In this document: one piece after another, positions 9,763 through 21,900 of the stretch
How the letters are laid out: each line of letters opens with the position of its first letter
How positions within the stretch are numbered: the stretch's first letter is position 1
Assembly: GCF_013520865.1 (NCBI RefSeq)
Contig: NZ_JACDXJ010000001.1
Location: forward strand, 1,459,001 to 1,523,000
Origin: Microvirga mediterraneensis
GTDB taxonomy: Bacteria; Pseudomonadota; Alphaproteobacteria; Rhizobiales; Beijerinckiaceae
Length of the DNA: 64,000 nucleotides
Direction: 5' to 3'
Made by a program: the position numbers and the translations under genes
Notes under the pieces: model-generated
Seen by the model: the letters and a program-made list of their open reading frames with translations, nothing else
Database searches by the model: none
Told to the model about the DNA's origin: nothing

Positions 9763-9863
9763 AGAGCATCAGGCGTGAATCCGAATTCACGTCCGATGCT
9801 CTCAGCTTTTGTATTGTCGCATCTTTCCACGCAAAACCGGTTCCCACTTTTGCGTTCGATGCT
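9763..9863. repeat. GAGCATCG/AAAAGTGG palindromic repeat, copy 1
   Basis: Two modules between convergent tolB and hdeD: an imperfect palindrome AGAGCATC...GATGCTCT (9763-9802) with GTGAATCCGAATTCAC at its centre, and GCATC...GATGC (9819-9863) with CGCAAAA/TTTTGCG arms around CCGGTT. The second module ends next to the hdeD stop. Related copies lie at 12847, 35916 and 59645. Confidence 0.7.
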
Positions 9864-10478
9864 TCAGGCCCGCATCGTCGTCGCGCCGCCGGGTTCGTCC
9901 TTGTAGCTCTTGAGCTTGAAGGCGAGCGCCAGAAGGGAAATGCCGAAAACGAGCGCGTAGGCTCCCAGCCACCAGGTCAGCACCACGGCGCCGACCAGGG
10001 GAGCGACGAGCAGCGCGATGCCGAAGAGAACCGACACGATGCCGCTGAAGATCAGCCAGCCTCGGCCATAGGCCGGGTTCAGCTTGAACGCCGCGACGAT
10101 CATGAGGACGCCGGTGATCAGCGACCATACGGCCATCAGGGTGACGAAGAACACGACCGTCAGCCCCGGCATCATGAAGGCGATGACGCCGACCAGGATG
10201 TTCAGGATGCCTTCGAGGATCAGGAGGCCCCAGCGCTGGTTGTTGGAAGCGGCCCTGACGGCGGCGATGATCCCGAACACGCCGTCGACCAGCATGTAGG
10301 CGGCGAAGACCCAGACCAGGGACAGGAGCGTGGCGCCGGGCATGAAGAAGGCGATGAGCGCGAAGATGATCGCGAAGACGCCCCTGAGCGCCAGCGCCCA
10401 CCAGTTCTGCGCCAGAATCCGGCTCATCGCGTGGGTGCGGTCAAGGGTATCGAAAGGGCCGGTGGTGCCTGTAGCCAT
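9864..10478 (-). CDS. HdeD-family membrane protein
   Basis: A 204-residue polytopic inner-membrane protein of the HdeD/DUF308 family, associated with acid resistance in E. coli. About six membrane helices form three similar pairs; repeated LRGVFAIIFALIAFFMPG and LEGILNILVGVIAFMMPG units show internal duplication. AGGAGG precedes the ATG in good position. It reads against tolB and appears to be followed by no cotranscribed partner; the phospholipase D-type gene lies upstream on the same strand. Substrate and mechanism are unknown. Confidence 0.85.
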   Translation of the reverse strand: MATGTTGPFDTLDRTHAMSRILAQNWWALALRGVFAIIFALIAFFMPGATLLSLVWVFAAYMLVDGVFGIIAAVRAASNNQRWGLLILEGILNILVGVIAFMMPGLTVVFFVTLMAVWSLITGVLMIVAAFKLNPAYGRGWLIFSGIVSVLFGIALLVAPLVGAVVLTWWLGAYALVFGISLLALAFKLKSYKDEPGGATTMRA

Positions 10479-10563
10479 AGGAAGTCCTCCTGGAAAAGGG
10501 ACATGCCGCCTTCAAGATGAACGCCAACCTTGACCGGTGGTTTCCCGGTTCTTCTTTTAGTTC

Positions 10564-12075
10564 CTATTCTCCTGGCGAAGTCTCGCTCTGTCTGATCTTG
10601 GTCAGCTTGCGCCGCAGGGCAAGCTTGCGGCGCCTGAGGCGCACGCGGCGCTTGAGGCGGAAGGCGCGGATCAGGAGCGCAAGGCCGAGCCAGATGAGCC
10701 CGATGACGATCGGCGACACGATCAGGACGGGAAAGACCGTCACAAGGACGGCGAGCGCCAGCAGCGCTCCGCCGATGATGGCGACGCTGCTGGCCTCGGT
10801 GGCCGTGAGCGAGCGCGAGCCGACGGCCTTGCCGACCGTGCTCGACAGGGCGAGGGCGCCGGCCGCCAGCCTGCGGACTCCGCCCTTCTTGAAGCGGTGG
10901 CCGCGACGCGAGCGCATGTTCCGGGCCTGGCGGCGCCTGGACTGCCAGCCGGGCACGATCTCGGTCGCGTTGGCGAGATCTTCCAGGTACATCGCCTCCA
11001 TGGCTTCGGCGAAGTGGGCGTCCTCGACCACCACGTCGAGTTCCCAATTGGTCGCCCAGCTCGCGATGTTGAGATTGGTGGACCCGACGCGCGCCCAGCG
11101 ACCGTCGACCACGGCGGTCTTGGCGTGGAGCATCGAGCCGTTCCATTCGAAGACCCTGATCCCGGCCTCGATCAGCGAGCGGTAGCCGGCGCGCACCACC
11201 GGCTGCAAGGCGGGAACGTCGCTCGATCCGGGAACGAGCAGGCGCACGTCCACCCCGTCGCGGGCGGCTTCGCCCAGGGCCTGCACATAGGAGGTGGTGG
11301 CGACGAAATAGGCGTCCGTGAGCCAGAGGTTTCGCTGAGCCGTTGCGGCGATGAACTGGTCGACCCGGTAAGTCCTGAACATGCCGGGCTCGCCGCTGAT
11401 GACCCGGGCAGCCACCGAACCGGCCTGCGGGATCAGGTCGGCGTGAGGCCGTTCGGATTTCGGGATCGCCCTCATGCCGGCGAGAACCCAGCTCTCGGCG
11501 AATGTCGCATCGAGGTCGGCCACCACCGGACCTTCCAGGGAAAGGCCCGTGTCGCGCCACGGCTCCGTGCCGTTCCGGCCCACCCAACTGTCCGACACGC
11601 ACAAGCCGGACACGAAGGCGATGCGCCCGTCGACGGTGATCAGCTTGCGATGGTTGCGGCGGATCCAGAACGGGTCGGTCAGCCGGGGCGGATTGAAGAC
11701 GCGGGCCTCGACGCCCGCCTCCCGCAGCCGCCGCCAGTAATGGGGCAGGGCGCGGAACGAGGAGCCGAGCCAGTCGTAGAGCACCCGCACCCGCACGCCG
11801 GCGCGTGCGCGCTCCATCAGGGCCTCGGCGAACTCGCGGCCGGTCTCGTCGTCGGCGATGATGAAGTTCTCGAAATGGATGACGTCCGACGCCGACCGGA
11901 TCGCCTTCAGCCAGGCCGGATAGTTCTCGCGCGAGTCCCGGAGCAGGGCGATCGCGTTTCCCTGGCGCAGGTCGCTGTCGGCGATGCGCGAGAAGGCGCG
12001 CTCGAGGCGCAGGTCGTCCAGGGCTTTTCGATAGGGATGCGCATGGCTTCCAGGCTGGGTCGTCACGATGTTCAT
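10564..12075 (-). CDS. Phospholipase D-like / cardiolipin synthase family protein
   Basis: A 503-residue protein with two HKD motifs: NHRKLITVDGRIAFVSG at about residues 160-176 and MLHAKTAVVDGRWARVGSTN at about 315-334, both complete (H-x-K-x4-D). This is the cardiolipin synthase (ClsB-like) arrangement, without N-terminal membrane helices. The C-terminus adds an Arg/Lys-rich region and a hydrophobic pair of helices around VAIIGGALLALAVLVTVF, an extension not needed for catalysis. It probably makes or remodels phospholipid at the inner membrane. It could also be a general phospholipase D. Confidence 0.82.
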   Translation of the reverse strand: MNIVTTQPGSHAHPYRKALDDLRLERAFSRIADSDLRQGNAIALLRDSRENYPAWLKAIRSASDVIHFENFIIADDETGREFAEALMERARAGVRVRVLYDWLGSSFRALPHYWRRLREAGVEARVFNPPRLTDPFWIRRNHRKLITVDGRIAFVSGLCVSDSWVGRNGTEPWRDTGLSLEGPVVADLDATFAESWVLAGMRAIPKSERPHADLIPQAGSVAARVISGEPGMFRTYRVDQFIAATAQRNLWLTDAYFVATTSYVQALGEAARDGVDVRLLVPGSSDVPALQPVVRAGYRSLIEAGIRVFEWNGSMLHAKTAVVDGRWARVGSTNLNIASWATNWELDVVVEDAHFAEAMEAMYLEDLANATEIVPGWQSRRRQARNMRSRRGHRFKKGGVRRLAAGALALSSTVGKAVGSRSLTATEASSVAIIGGALLALAVLVTVFPVLIVSPIVIGLIWLGLALLIRAFRLKRRVRLRRRKLALRRKLTKIRQSETSPGE

Positions 12076-12187
12076 GACCTCTCAACGCTCGAAACAGGCA
12101 ATCGGCAGCAGCCCAGCTTCATCCGCCATCATCTTCCTGTCCTTAGGGTAGGAATAAACGGCGCGACGCGAAACCGTTCACACTTGG

Positions 12188-12204
12188 TTAACCCTAACCT
12201 TAAC
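12188..12204 (+). promoter_or_regulatory. TTAA-N8-TTAAC element upstream of pal
   Basis: TTAA at 12188-12191 and TTAAC at 12200-12204, within ACC/TTAA-rich sequence 130 bases before pal. The CtrA consensus has a 7-base spacer, so this is only CtrA-like. The same arrangement occurs before tolQ (5811-5827). Nothing else was identified in the 12076-12334 gap apart from the pal Shine-Dalgarno AAGGAG (12321-12326). Confidence 0.3.
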
Positions 12205-12334
12205 TTCCACAACTTGGCCATAATTCACCTTAATCCCCCTAGCTCCCTTCGCGGTTGACGGAACCCTCCCTTAACCATCCTCCCGATATGAAAGACACAA
12301 CGTTCGGCAAACGTATGTGTAAGGAGTATTGCCA

Positions 12335-12835
12335 ATGATGACGCTGCGCGCCGTCAAGTTCGCCGCTGCTATCGTCCTCGCCCTCGGGGCGGCGGCGTGT
12401 TCGTCCAACAAAGATGGTATGGCCGACGGAGCCGGAGGCTTCGGCGCCGGCGGTGCCGCCACCCCGGGCAGCGCCCAGGATTTCGTCGTGAACGTGGGTG
12501 ACCGCGTGTTCTTCGAAACCGACTCGACCGACCTCACCCCCACGGCGGTCGCGACCCTCGACAAGCAGGCCCAGTGGCTGCAGCGCTACCCGCAATACAC
12601 CTTCATCCTCGAAGGCCATGCGGACGAGCGCGGCACCCGCGAGTACAACTACTCGCTCTCCGCCCGCCGCGCCCAGGTCGTCCGCGACTACCTGATCTCC
12701 CGCGGCATCCCGGGCAACCGCTTCCGCACCGTGTCCTACGGCCAGGAGCGGCCGGTGGCGGTGTGCAACGACATCTCCTGCTGGTCGCAGAACCGCCGCG
12801 CGGTCACCGTGCTCGGCGGCGGCGCCGGGGCATAA
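12335..12835 (+). CDS. pal: Peptidoglycan-associated lipoprotein Pal
   Basis: A 166-residue outer-membrane lipoprotein. ATG 12335 has AAGGAG 8 bases upstream. The signal peptide ends in a lipobox-like LGAAAC (Cys about residue 22), followed by a Gly-rich linker. The OmpA C-terminal domain includes FFETDSTDLTP, LEGHADERGTREYN and the peptidoglycan-binding LSARRAQVVRDYL. Pal tethers the outer membrane to peptidoglycan and cycles with TolB. It is separated from tolB by two reverse-strand genes. Confidence 0.96.
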   Translation: MMTLRAVKFAAAIVLALGAAACSSNKDGMADGAGGFGAGGAATPGSAQDFVVNVGDRVFFETDSTDLTPTAVATLDKQAQWLQRYPQYTFILEGHADERGTREYNYSLSARRAQVVRDYLISRGIPGNRFRTVSYGQERPVAVCNDISCWSQNRRAVTVLGGGAGA

Positions 12836-12846
12836 GGCCACACCGA

Positions 12847-12979
12847 GCGCATCGTGCGGACCCAGAGGGCCGCGTCAGCGAAAAGTGGATCCGGTTTTCC
12901 GCCCGAACGATGCGCCAGACAAGAGAAGGAGCATCGGATTCGATCCCAAAAGTGGATTCCACTTTTGGGTCCGATGTTC
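12847..12979. repeat. GAGCATCG/AAAAGTGG palindromic repeat, copy 2
   Basis: Between pal and cpoB. Module one is GCGCATCG...CGATGCGC (12847-12915) containing AAAAGTGGATCCGGTTTT; module two is GAGCATCGGA...TCCGATGTTC (12929-12979) with a perfect CCCAAAAGTGG/CCACTTTTGGG hairpin. The order is the reverse of the copy at 59645, so the two-module unit is in opposite orientation. Confidence 0.75.
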
Positions 12980-13081
12980 GTTCAAACCCTCGTGAACCCG
13001 CAGAGCGCCGCCACATTCTCGCCGTGGCGGCGCTTTTGTGTTATTCGGCTCCTCGTTCGAGGACCCTCACGGTATCCCAGC

Positions 13082-14047
13082 ATGTTTAGACGCCTGTTTG
13101 TCTTTTCCGCCTTTGCTCTCGCTCTGGCCGCAACCTCGGTTTTTCCTGCCGCCGCCCAGGATGCGGCCGACGCGATCGTGCGCCTGAACCGGCTCGAGAG
13201 CCAGTTCCGCCAGATCTCCGGCCAGATGGAGCAGCTCCAGTACGAGAACCGCCAGCTCAAGGAGCAGCTCCGTAAATTCCAGGAGGACGTGGAGTTCCGC
13301 TTCCAGGAGCGCGGCGGCGGCTCGCGGTCCGCGACGCCTCCGACCGCGACGCCCTCGCGTCCCGCCCAGCCGGCGCCGGCCCAGCCTCAGCGCCGGAGCG
13401 ACGTGTTCGATCCTTCCGGGGCGCCGGATGCTCCCGGCGCCCCGCGTCCGCTCGGCACCACGCCGCCTTCCGCCCCCCTGACGGCGGACGCCAATCGTCC
13501 CATGCCGCTGCCCGGCGGGCAGCTCGCCGAGCTGATCGAGCAGGACGAGCAGGGCCTCGACGGAGCTCCGATGGACGGCGGCGGGCATGACCTCATGGGC
13601 GGCCTTCCGCAGGGCGCTCTCGCCGAGCGTCCCGGCCCGAGCGTCGCGGCGACGAGCGTGGGCAACCCGCGCTCCGATTTCGACGCGGCCTATGCCTCTT
13701 TCTCGCAGAAGCAGTACGATCAGGCCGAGATGGGTTTCCGCCGCTTCCTCCAGTCCAATCCCCGCGACAAGTTGGTGCCCGAGGCGACCTTCTGGCTGGG
13801 CGAGACCTATCTCCAGCGGGGCCGCTACCGCGAGGCCGCGGAGCAGTTCCTGAACGTCTCGGCCGAGCATCCCGACGCCGCCAAGGCCCCCGATTCCCTG
13901 CTGCGGCTCGGCATCTCCCTGAACGGGCTCGGCGCCAAGGACCGCGCCTGCTCCGTCCTCGCGGAGCTCGACCGCAAGTATCCGCAGGCCTCGGCGCCCG
14001 TCCGCCAGGCATCCGAGCGCGAGCAGAAGCGCATCAAGTGCAGCTGA
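13082..14047 (+). CDS. cpoB: Cell division coordinator CpoB (YbgF)
   Basis: A 321-residue periplasmic protein. ATG 13082 gives a signal peptide (MFRRLFVFSAFALALAATS, cleavage near AAAQD). An N-terminal coiled coil (about residues 30-75, RLESQFRQISGQMEQLQYEN) forms the trimerisation domain, followed by a Pro-rich linker and C-terminal TPRs starting at SDFDAAYASFSQKQYDQAE. CpoB links peptidoglycan synthesis to outer-membrane constriction through Tol. The frame stays open upstream through the repeat, but that stretch is not coding. Confidence 0.92.
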   Translation: MFRRLFVFSAFALALAATSVFPAAAQDAADAIVRLNRLESQFRQISGQMEQLQYENRQLKEQLRKFQEDVEFRFQERGGGSRSATPPTATPSRPAQPAPAQPQRRSDVFDPSGAPDAPGAPRPLGTTPPSAPLTADANRPMPLPGGQLAELIEQDEQGLDGAPMDGGGHDLMGGLPQGALAERPGPSVAATSVGNPRSDFDAAYASFSQKQYDQAEMGFRRFLQSNPRDKLVPEATFWLGETYLQRGRYREAAEQFLNVSAEHPDAAKAPDSLLRLGISLNGLGAKDRACSVLAELDRKYPQASAPVRQASEREQKRIKCS

Positions 14048-14078
14048 GCCGCTGACGATTCTCGACAAGGGCCGACCG

Positions 14079-15104
14079 ATGGCCGCGCCTCCGCCTCCCG
14101 ACGATGCGCTCTCGGATGATGGGCTGGAGCCTCTTTTCGCCTCCTTGGATCAAGCCTCGGGCATTGTCGCGGCCGTTTCCGGCGGGCCCGATTCCACCGC
14201 CTTGATGCACTTGCTCGCCCGCTGGCACGCTGCCGGCTCGCGGCCTCCCGTTCACGTCGCCACCATCGACCACGGCCTGCGGCCCGACGCCGCCGGGGAA
14301 GCCGCTTTCGTCGCCCGGGAGGCCGGCGCGCTGGGCCTGCCGCACCGAATCCTCGCCTGGACGGGAAACAAGCCCCGGACCGGCATCCAGGAGGCCGCGC
14401 GGGAGGCGCGCTATCGGCTCCTCGCCGATCATGCCCATGCGGCAGGGGCGTCGCATCTCGTCACGGCCCATACCCTCGACGATCAGGCTGAGACCATCAT
14501 GATGCGCCTGGCCCGGGGCTCGGGCCTGTCCGGCCTTGCCGGCATGCGCCGGGAGACGAAGCGTCACGGCATCTTCCATGCGCGGCCGCTTCTGGGGTGG
14601 CCGAAGGCGCGCCTTCTCGATCTCTGCCGGAGCCAAGGCTGGCGCTTCGTCGAGGATCCGTCCAATGCCAACGCGGTTTATGCCCGTGTCCGCTGGCGCA
14701 GGCTCATGCCGCTGCTGGCGGCGGAAGGGCTCGATGCCGAGCGCCTGTCCCGCTTCGCCGAGCGCGCCGCCAGGGCTGACGAAGCCCTCGGCCTCAAGGC
14801 CAGGGAGGCCCTGGAGGGAGCCGGGGTCTCCGAAGAGGGCGGCCGGGTCTCGTTCGAGGGCGGCATCCTTGCGAGCGAGCCTCTCGAAATCGCCCTGCGG
14901 GTGCTGGAGCAGGCCCTTCGCAGGGCGGGTCTGGGGCTCGAAACCAGCCGGTTGAACAGGCTCGAATCCTGCGCGGAGCGCCTGAGGACGGCCATCGGGG
15001 CAGGGGAGACCTTGAGCCTCACGATCGCAGGGGCGCTCGTGCGGTTGGACCGCTCGGGCCGGGTGTCCATCGCGCCGGAACCGCCGCGGCGGCGGGGCCG
15101 TTAG
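14079..15104 (+). CDS. tilS: tRNA(Ile)-lysidine synthase TilS
   Basis: A 341-residue cytoplasmic enzyme that uses ATP and lysine to convert C34 of the CAU-anticodon tRNA-Ile to lysidine, changing its decoding to AUA. The PP-loop motif VSGGPDSTALM lies at about residues 31-41; IDHGLRPDA and VTAHTLDDQAETIMMRLARG are also typical. It is at the short end of the family, with little of the C-terminal domain found in E. coli TilS. It lies 31 bases after cpoB and upstream of ftsH, a conserved order. Confidence 0.94.
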   Translation: MAAPPPPDDALSDDGLEPLFASLDQASGIVAAVSGGPDSTALMHLLARWHAAGSRPPVHVATIDHGLRPDAAGEAAFVAREAGALGLPHRILAWTGNKPRTGIQEAAREARYRLLADHAHAAGASHLVTAHTLDDQAETIMMRLARGSGLSGLAGMRRETKRHGIFHARPLLGWPKARLLDLCRSQGWRFVEDPSNANAVYARVRWRRLMPLLAAEGLDAERLSRFAERAARADEALGLKAREALEGAGVSEEGGRVSFEGGILASEPLEIALRVLEQALRRAGLGLETSRLNRLESCAERLRTAIGAGETLSLTIAGALVRLDRSGRVSIAPEPPRRRGR

Positions 15105-15156
15105 CCAAATCTCTTAGCCAACGTTATCGGATCGCGCCGTATAGGCGCCGCATTCC

Positions 15157-15185
15157 CTTGGCAAGGCGAGACGGTGTGCCTACAT
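15157..15185 (+). promoter_or_regulatory. Candidate ftsH promoter
   Basis: CTTGGC (15157-15162) and CTACAT (15180-15185) are separated by 17 bases, 65 bases upstream of the ftsH ATG. This resembles the alphaproteobacterial housekeeping or heat-shock promoter layout. It is a by-eye match only. Confidence 0.35.
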
Positions 15186-15249
15186 TGAGTTTAACCGCAC
15201 GGGGAGACCTCCTCGCGCATCATCTCCCTCTGGGGCAGAACCTGATCCG

Positions 15250-17169
<1,920 letters not shown>

Positions 17170-17196
17170 GGAAGCCCAATTTCGTAAATCCGAGAG

Positions 17197-17226
17197 CGCC
17201 CGCCATCCGGCGGGCGTTCTTTTTTG
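17197..17226 (+). terminator. Rho-independent terminator after ftsH
   Basis: Stem CGCCCGCC/GGCGGGCG with a 4-base loop followed by TTCTTTTTT, 28 bases after the ftsH stop. Confidence 0.9.
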
Positions 17227-17393
17227 TTTACCTCGAAGATCTAATACTCCCTAAGGGCGGGACCGAAGGCTGTAACAATCGCTTATCACTTGTGATGGCG
17301 CGCATTGGCCCGCAAGCCTTGACCGAATTCAGGGAGGTTGCTTTGAAAAAGCCAAAGCGCGGATTGGCGCTACGGAATGCGGAGACAAGGCAC

Positions 17394-18749
17394 GTGCGTA
17401 AATACTTCGGAACGGACGGAATTCGGGGCCGCGCCAACGGCATCATCACGCCGGATCTGGCCCTCAGGGTCGGGCAGGCGGCCGGTCTCATGTTCCAGCA
17501 GCGCGGCGATTACCGCCACCGGGTCGTGATCGGCAAGGATACGCGGCTGTCCGGCTACATGATCGAATCGGCCCTCCAGGCCGGGTTCACCTCGGTGGGC
17601 ATGGACGTGCTCCTGCTCGGCCCGATCCCGACGCCTGCGGTCGCCATGCTGACGCGCTCCATGCGCTGCGACCTGGGCGTCATGATCTCCGCCTCCCACA
17701 ACCCCTACGAGGACAACGGCATCAAGCTGTTCGGCCCCGACGGGTTCAAGCTGAGCGACGACATGGAGCTTCAGATCGAGGCCATGATCGATTCCGACCT
17801 GACGCGGCGCCTGGCCGATTCCGCCACCCTCGGCCGCGCCAAGCGCATCGAGAGCGTCCAGGCCCGCTACATCGAGTTCGCCAAGCGCACCCTGCCGCGC
17901 CAGATCGATCTGGAAGGCATGCGCGTGGTGATCGATTGCGCCAACGGGGCTGGCTACAAGGTCGCCCCGGAGGCCCTGTGGGAGCTGGGCGCCGAGGTCG
18001 TGTCCATCGGCGTCGAGCCCAACGGCTTCAACATCAACCACGATGTCGGCTCCACCGCGCCGGACGCCCTGATCCACAAGGTGCGCGAGCTGCGCGCCGA
18101 TGTCGGCATCGCCCTCGACGGCGACGCCGACCGGGTGCTGATCGTCGACGAGAAGGGCCACAAGGTCGACGGCGACCAGCTCATGGGCGTCGTCGCCCGC
18201 TCCTGGAAGGAGGACGGCCGCCTGGCGCAGGCCGGCATCGTCGCGACGATCATGTCCAATCTCGGCCTGGAGCGCTACCTGAACGGCCTGGGCCTTGGCC
18301 TCGTGCGCACCGCCGTCGGCGACCGCTATGTGCTCGAGCATATGCGGGCCAACGGCTATAATCTTGGCGGCGAGCAGTCGGGCCACATCATCATGTCCGA
18401 CTACACCACCACCGGCGACGGCCTCGTGGCGGCGCTCCAGCTCCTGGCGGTCGTCAAGAGCCTCGGCAAGCCCGTGTCGGAAGTCTGCCATTGCTTCGAG
18501 CCGCTGCCGCAGGTGCTCAAGAACGTGCGCTACAAGTCCGGCACGCCCCTGCAGGAAGCCTCGGTCATCAAGGCCATCGAGTCCGGCCGCGAGACTCTCG
18601 GCAATGCCGGCCGTCTCGTGATCCGCCCCTCCGGCACCGAGCCCGTCATCCGGGTCATGGGCGAGGGCGACAACGCGGACCTCGTCAATCGCGTGGTGGA
18701 CGACGTGGTGGAAGCCGTCACGCAGGCGGCATCCAAGGCTGCTGCTTAA
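17394..18749 (+). CDS. glmM: Phosphoglucosamine mutase GlmM
   Basis: A 451-residue cytoplasmic enzyme interconverting glucosamine-6-P and glucosamine-1-P for UDP-GlcNAc, peptidoglycan and LPS synthesis. GTG 17394 starts the canonical [11 protein letters not shown] and is preceded by GGAGACAAGG; the frame is open further upstream but without homology. The phosphoserine loop is [12 protein letters not shown] (Ser101), the metal loop DGDADR, the sugar loop GGEQSGH and the phosphate loop RPSGTEP. Length is normal. Confidence 0.97.
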   Translation: MRKYFGTDGIRGRANGIITPDLALRVGQAAGLMFQQRGDYRHRVVIGKDTRLSGYMIESALQAGFTSVGMDVLLLGPIPTPAVAMLTRSMRCDLGVMISASHNPYEDNGIKLFGPDGFKLSDDMELQIEAMIDSDLTRRLADSATLGRAKRIESVQARYIEFAKRTLPRQIDLEGMRVVIDCANGAGYKVAPEALWELGAEVVSIGVEPNGFNINHDVGSTAPDALIHKVRELRADVGIALDGDADRVLIVDEKGHKVDGDQLMGVVARSWKEDGRLAQAGIVATIMSNLGLERYLNGLGLGLVRTAVGDRYVLEHMRANGYNLGGEQSGHIIMSDYTTTGDGLVAALQLLAVVKSLGKPVSEVCHCFEPLPQVLKNVRYKSGTPLQEASVIKAIESGRETLGNAGRLVIRPSGTEPVIRVMGEGDNADLVNRVVDDVVEAVTQAASKAAA

Positions 18750-18777
18750 GACGCGTCACCGTTTCCCGTTCCAAAGC

Positions 18778-18811
18778 AAAAGCCCCGGCGAGATGATCGT
18801 CGGGGCTTTTC
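18778..18811 (+). terminator. Rho-independent terminator after glmM
   Basis: A 14-bp stem beginning AAAAGCCCCG and closing CGGGGCTTTT with one G-U pair, then TCTATTTT. The A/T flanks make it potentially bidirectional. Confidence 0.85.
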
Positions 18812-18848
18812 TATTTTGGCTTGTTCAAAGGGCGGCCTTGTCTCCCAA

Positions 18849-18950
18849 CCTCATCCTGAGGAGCAGGCGAAGTCTGCGTCTCGAAGGATCGTCCAGAGCG
18901 CACTGGAAACGCCCTCGTCCTTCGAGACGCTTCGCTCCTCAGGATGAGGG
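18849..18950. repeat. Long inverted repeat with CTCATCCTGAGGAGC arms
   Basis: The left arm begins CCTCATCCTGAGGAGC and continues to GTCTCGAAGGA; the right arm is its complement, TCCTTCGAGAC...GCTCCTCAGGATGAGG. The central 30 bases are unpaired. It lies between convergent glmM and the efflux transporter gene. Only one copy is seen in this window. Confidence 0.8.
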
Positions 18951-18981
18951 CTCTGGGACGGTACAAGATTGAGCCCTCTAC

Positions 18982-21900
18982 TCACTCCGCGGCTTGCGCG
19001 GGCGGCACCGGCTTCGCCCGAGAGGGGATGTCGTCGCCGTGAGCCACCTGGCCCGTCTCGGCACGCAGCCTGTCGAGCAGCTCGCTCACGTAGGTGGCGG
19101 GCTTGGTGAAGCCGCCGAGGAGCAGGTAGATCGACGGGACCACCAGCATGGTCAAGATGGTCGAGACTGTGACGCCGCCGACGATCACCGACCCGATGGC
19201 GTTGCGCGCCTCGGCGCCGGCGCCGGTGGACCAGGCGAGCGGGATGGCGCCGCCGATCATGGCGATCGACGTCATCAGGATCGGCCGCAGGCGCAGGACG
19301 GAAGCCTCGATCACCGCATCACGCACCGAGTATCCGCGTTCGCGCAACTGGTTCGAGAATTCGACGATCAGGATGCCGTTCTTGGTCATGAGGCCGATGA
19401 GCAGGATCATGCCGATCTGGCTGTAGATGTTGAGCGTCTGCCCCGTGATGAACAGGGCGAGCAACCCGCCGGTCACCGCGAGCGGCACGGTGAGCATGAT
19501 GATGAAAGGGTTGATCCAGCTCTCGAACTGCGCGGCCAGCACCAGGAACACCACCAGGAGCGCCATGGCGAAGGTCAGGTAGATGGCGCCGGTCGAGTCC
19601 AGGAAGTCCTTGGACTGGCCCGTATAGCCGATGCGCACCTCCGCCGGCAGGTTGTCGCGCACGATCTGCTGGAGGATATCGAGACCCTCGCCGATGGAGA
19701 CGCCCGGCGCCAGCGAGGACTGGATCGTGATCGACCGCAGGCGGTCGAACCGGTTCAGGGCCTGCGGGGCGGCCGATTCCGTCAGGGTGACGAAGGAGGA
19801 GAGCGGGACGAGCTCGCCGTTGGCGGCGCGCACGAAGGTGTTGGTGAGGTCGTTGGGCGTCGCGCGGTCCTGGGCGCGGGCGCGCATGATCACCGGGTAC
19901 TCGTCGCCGCGGCTGACGAAGGTCGAGACCTCGGTCTCGCCGAACATCAGCTGGAGCGTGTTGCCGATATCCTGCACGGAAACCCCGAGATCGGCCGCGC
20001 GCTGGCGGTCGATCTGCACGCGGATGTCCGGCTGGGACTCGCGGTAGTTGGAGTCCATGTTGACGAACTTGCCGGTCTCCTGGGCCTTCTGCATGACGGT
20101 GTCGCGCCAGCCGCGGATCGTCTCGTAATCGGGTCCGCCGAGCACGAACTGGATCGGCTGGCCGAAGCCGCCGGCGCCGCCGAAGGCGGGAGGATTGACC
20201 ACCGATACGCGCGCGCCCGGGAAGCTCGACACCTTCGGGGTCATCTGGCGCACGATATCCTGCTGGGATTGGGTCCGCTCTTCCCAGGGCACGAGGCGCA
20301 CGATCACGATGCCCTCGTTGACCGGGGAGGGTCGGGCGAAGCCCGGGGCCACCTGGCTCAGCATCGAGGCGACGAGCCCCTGCTCCTGCAGCGGCATGAG
20401 GGCTTTCTCGACCTCCTTCACCCGGTCTCGGGTGTAGTCGAGGCTCGCGCCTTCAGGCGCCTGGAGGCGGACGATGATGGCGCCGCGATCCTCCGTGGGG
20501 GCGAATTCCTTCGGCAGGGACTGGAACAGGCCGTATGCCGACAGGGACACCAGGAAGCCGACGAAGAGAATGACCACAGGGGCTCCCAGGGCGCGGGAGA
20601 GCAGCCAGCGATAGCCGCCGTTCATCTTCTCGAAGAGCGGCTCGGTCATGCGCTGGATCCGGCCATGGGCGGGAACCATGAGCTTGGAGCACATCATCGG
20701 GGTGAGCGTGCGGGCCACGACGCCGGAGAAGAAGATCGCGGCCGCGAGCGTGATGCCGAATTCGCGGAAGAGCTTGCCGGTATTGCCGGTCATGAAGGCG
20801 AGCGGCACGAACACGGCCATGAGCGTCGCCGTGGTGGCGATCACCGCGAAACCGATCTCGCGGGCGCCGTCGAAGGAGGCGAGCAGCGGCGGCTGGCCCT
20901 CCTCGATGCGCCGGTGCACGTTCTCGATCTCCACGATGGCGTCGTCCACCACGATGCCGATGGCCAGCACGATGGCGAGGAGGGTCAGCACGTTGATGGA
21001 CGCGCCGAAGAAGGCCATGACCATGAAGGCCGCGGTGATCGAGACCGGGATCGCCACCATGGCCACGATGGTGGAGCGCCAGTCGCGCAGGAAGAGCAGG
21101 ATCACCAGGATCACGAGCGCGACGCCTTCCACCAGCGTGTGCAGCACGCCCTCGATGGAGGCGCGGATGAACTGGCTCTCGTCATAGGCGACTTCCGCCG
21201 TGGTCCCGGGGGGCAGGGAGCCCTTGAGCTCCTCAAGCTCCTTGCGCACGCCGTCGACGACGGACAGCGTATTGGCCGTCGATTGGCGCACGACGCCGAG
21301 GCCGATGGCGGTCTCGCCCGACTGGTAGAACTCGAAGCGGGTATCCTCCGGGCCCACCTCGACCTGGGCCACCTCGCCGAGGCGGACCAGATAGCCGTTC
21401 TTGCTCGAGACGATCACCTGCTGGAACTGCTCGGGCGTCGCGAGGCGGGAATCGGTCTTGACGGTGAATTCGCGCTGGCTGGACTCGATCCGGCCGCCCG
21501 GCAGCTCCACGTTCTGGCGCTTGATGGCGGTTTCGAGATCCTGCACGGTCAGGCCGCGGGCGGCGAGTGCCGGCCGGTCGACCCAGACCCGCATGGCAAA
21601 GCGGCGCTCGCCGCTGAGGTTCACGTTGGCCACGCCCGGCACCGTGGACAGGCGGTCCACATAGACGCGCTTGAGGAAGTCGCTGAGTTCGAGCGCGTCG
21701 AGGGTCGTGGACGTGACGCCCACCCACAGGATTGCCGAGGCGTTCGCATCGACCTTGCGAACCACCGGCGTGTCGGCGCCGTCCGGGAGGCGTCCGGTGA
21801 CGCGGGAGATGGCGTCGCGCACGTCGGAGGTCGCGGCTTCCGGATCGCGGGAGACCTCGAACTCGATGGAGACCGACGAGCGGTCGTTCTGGCTCTGCGA

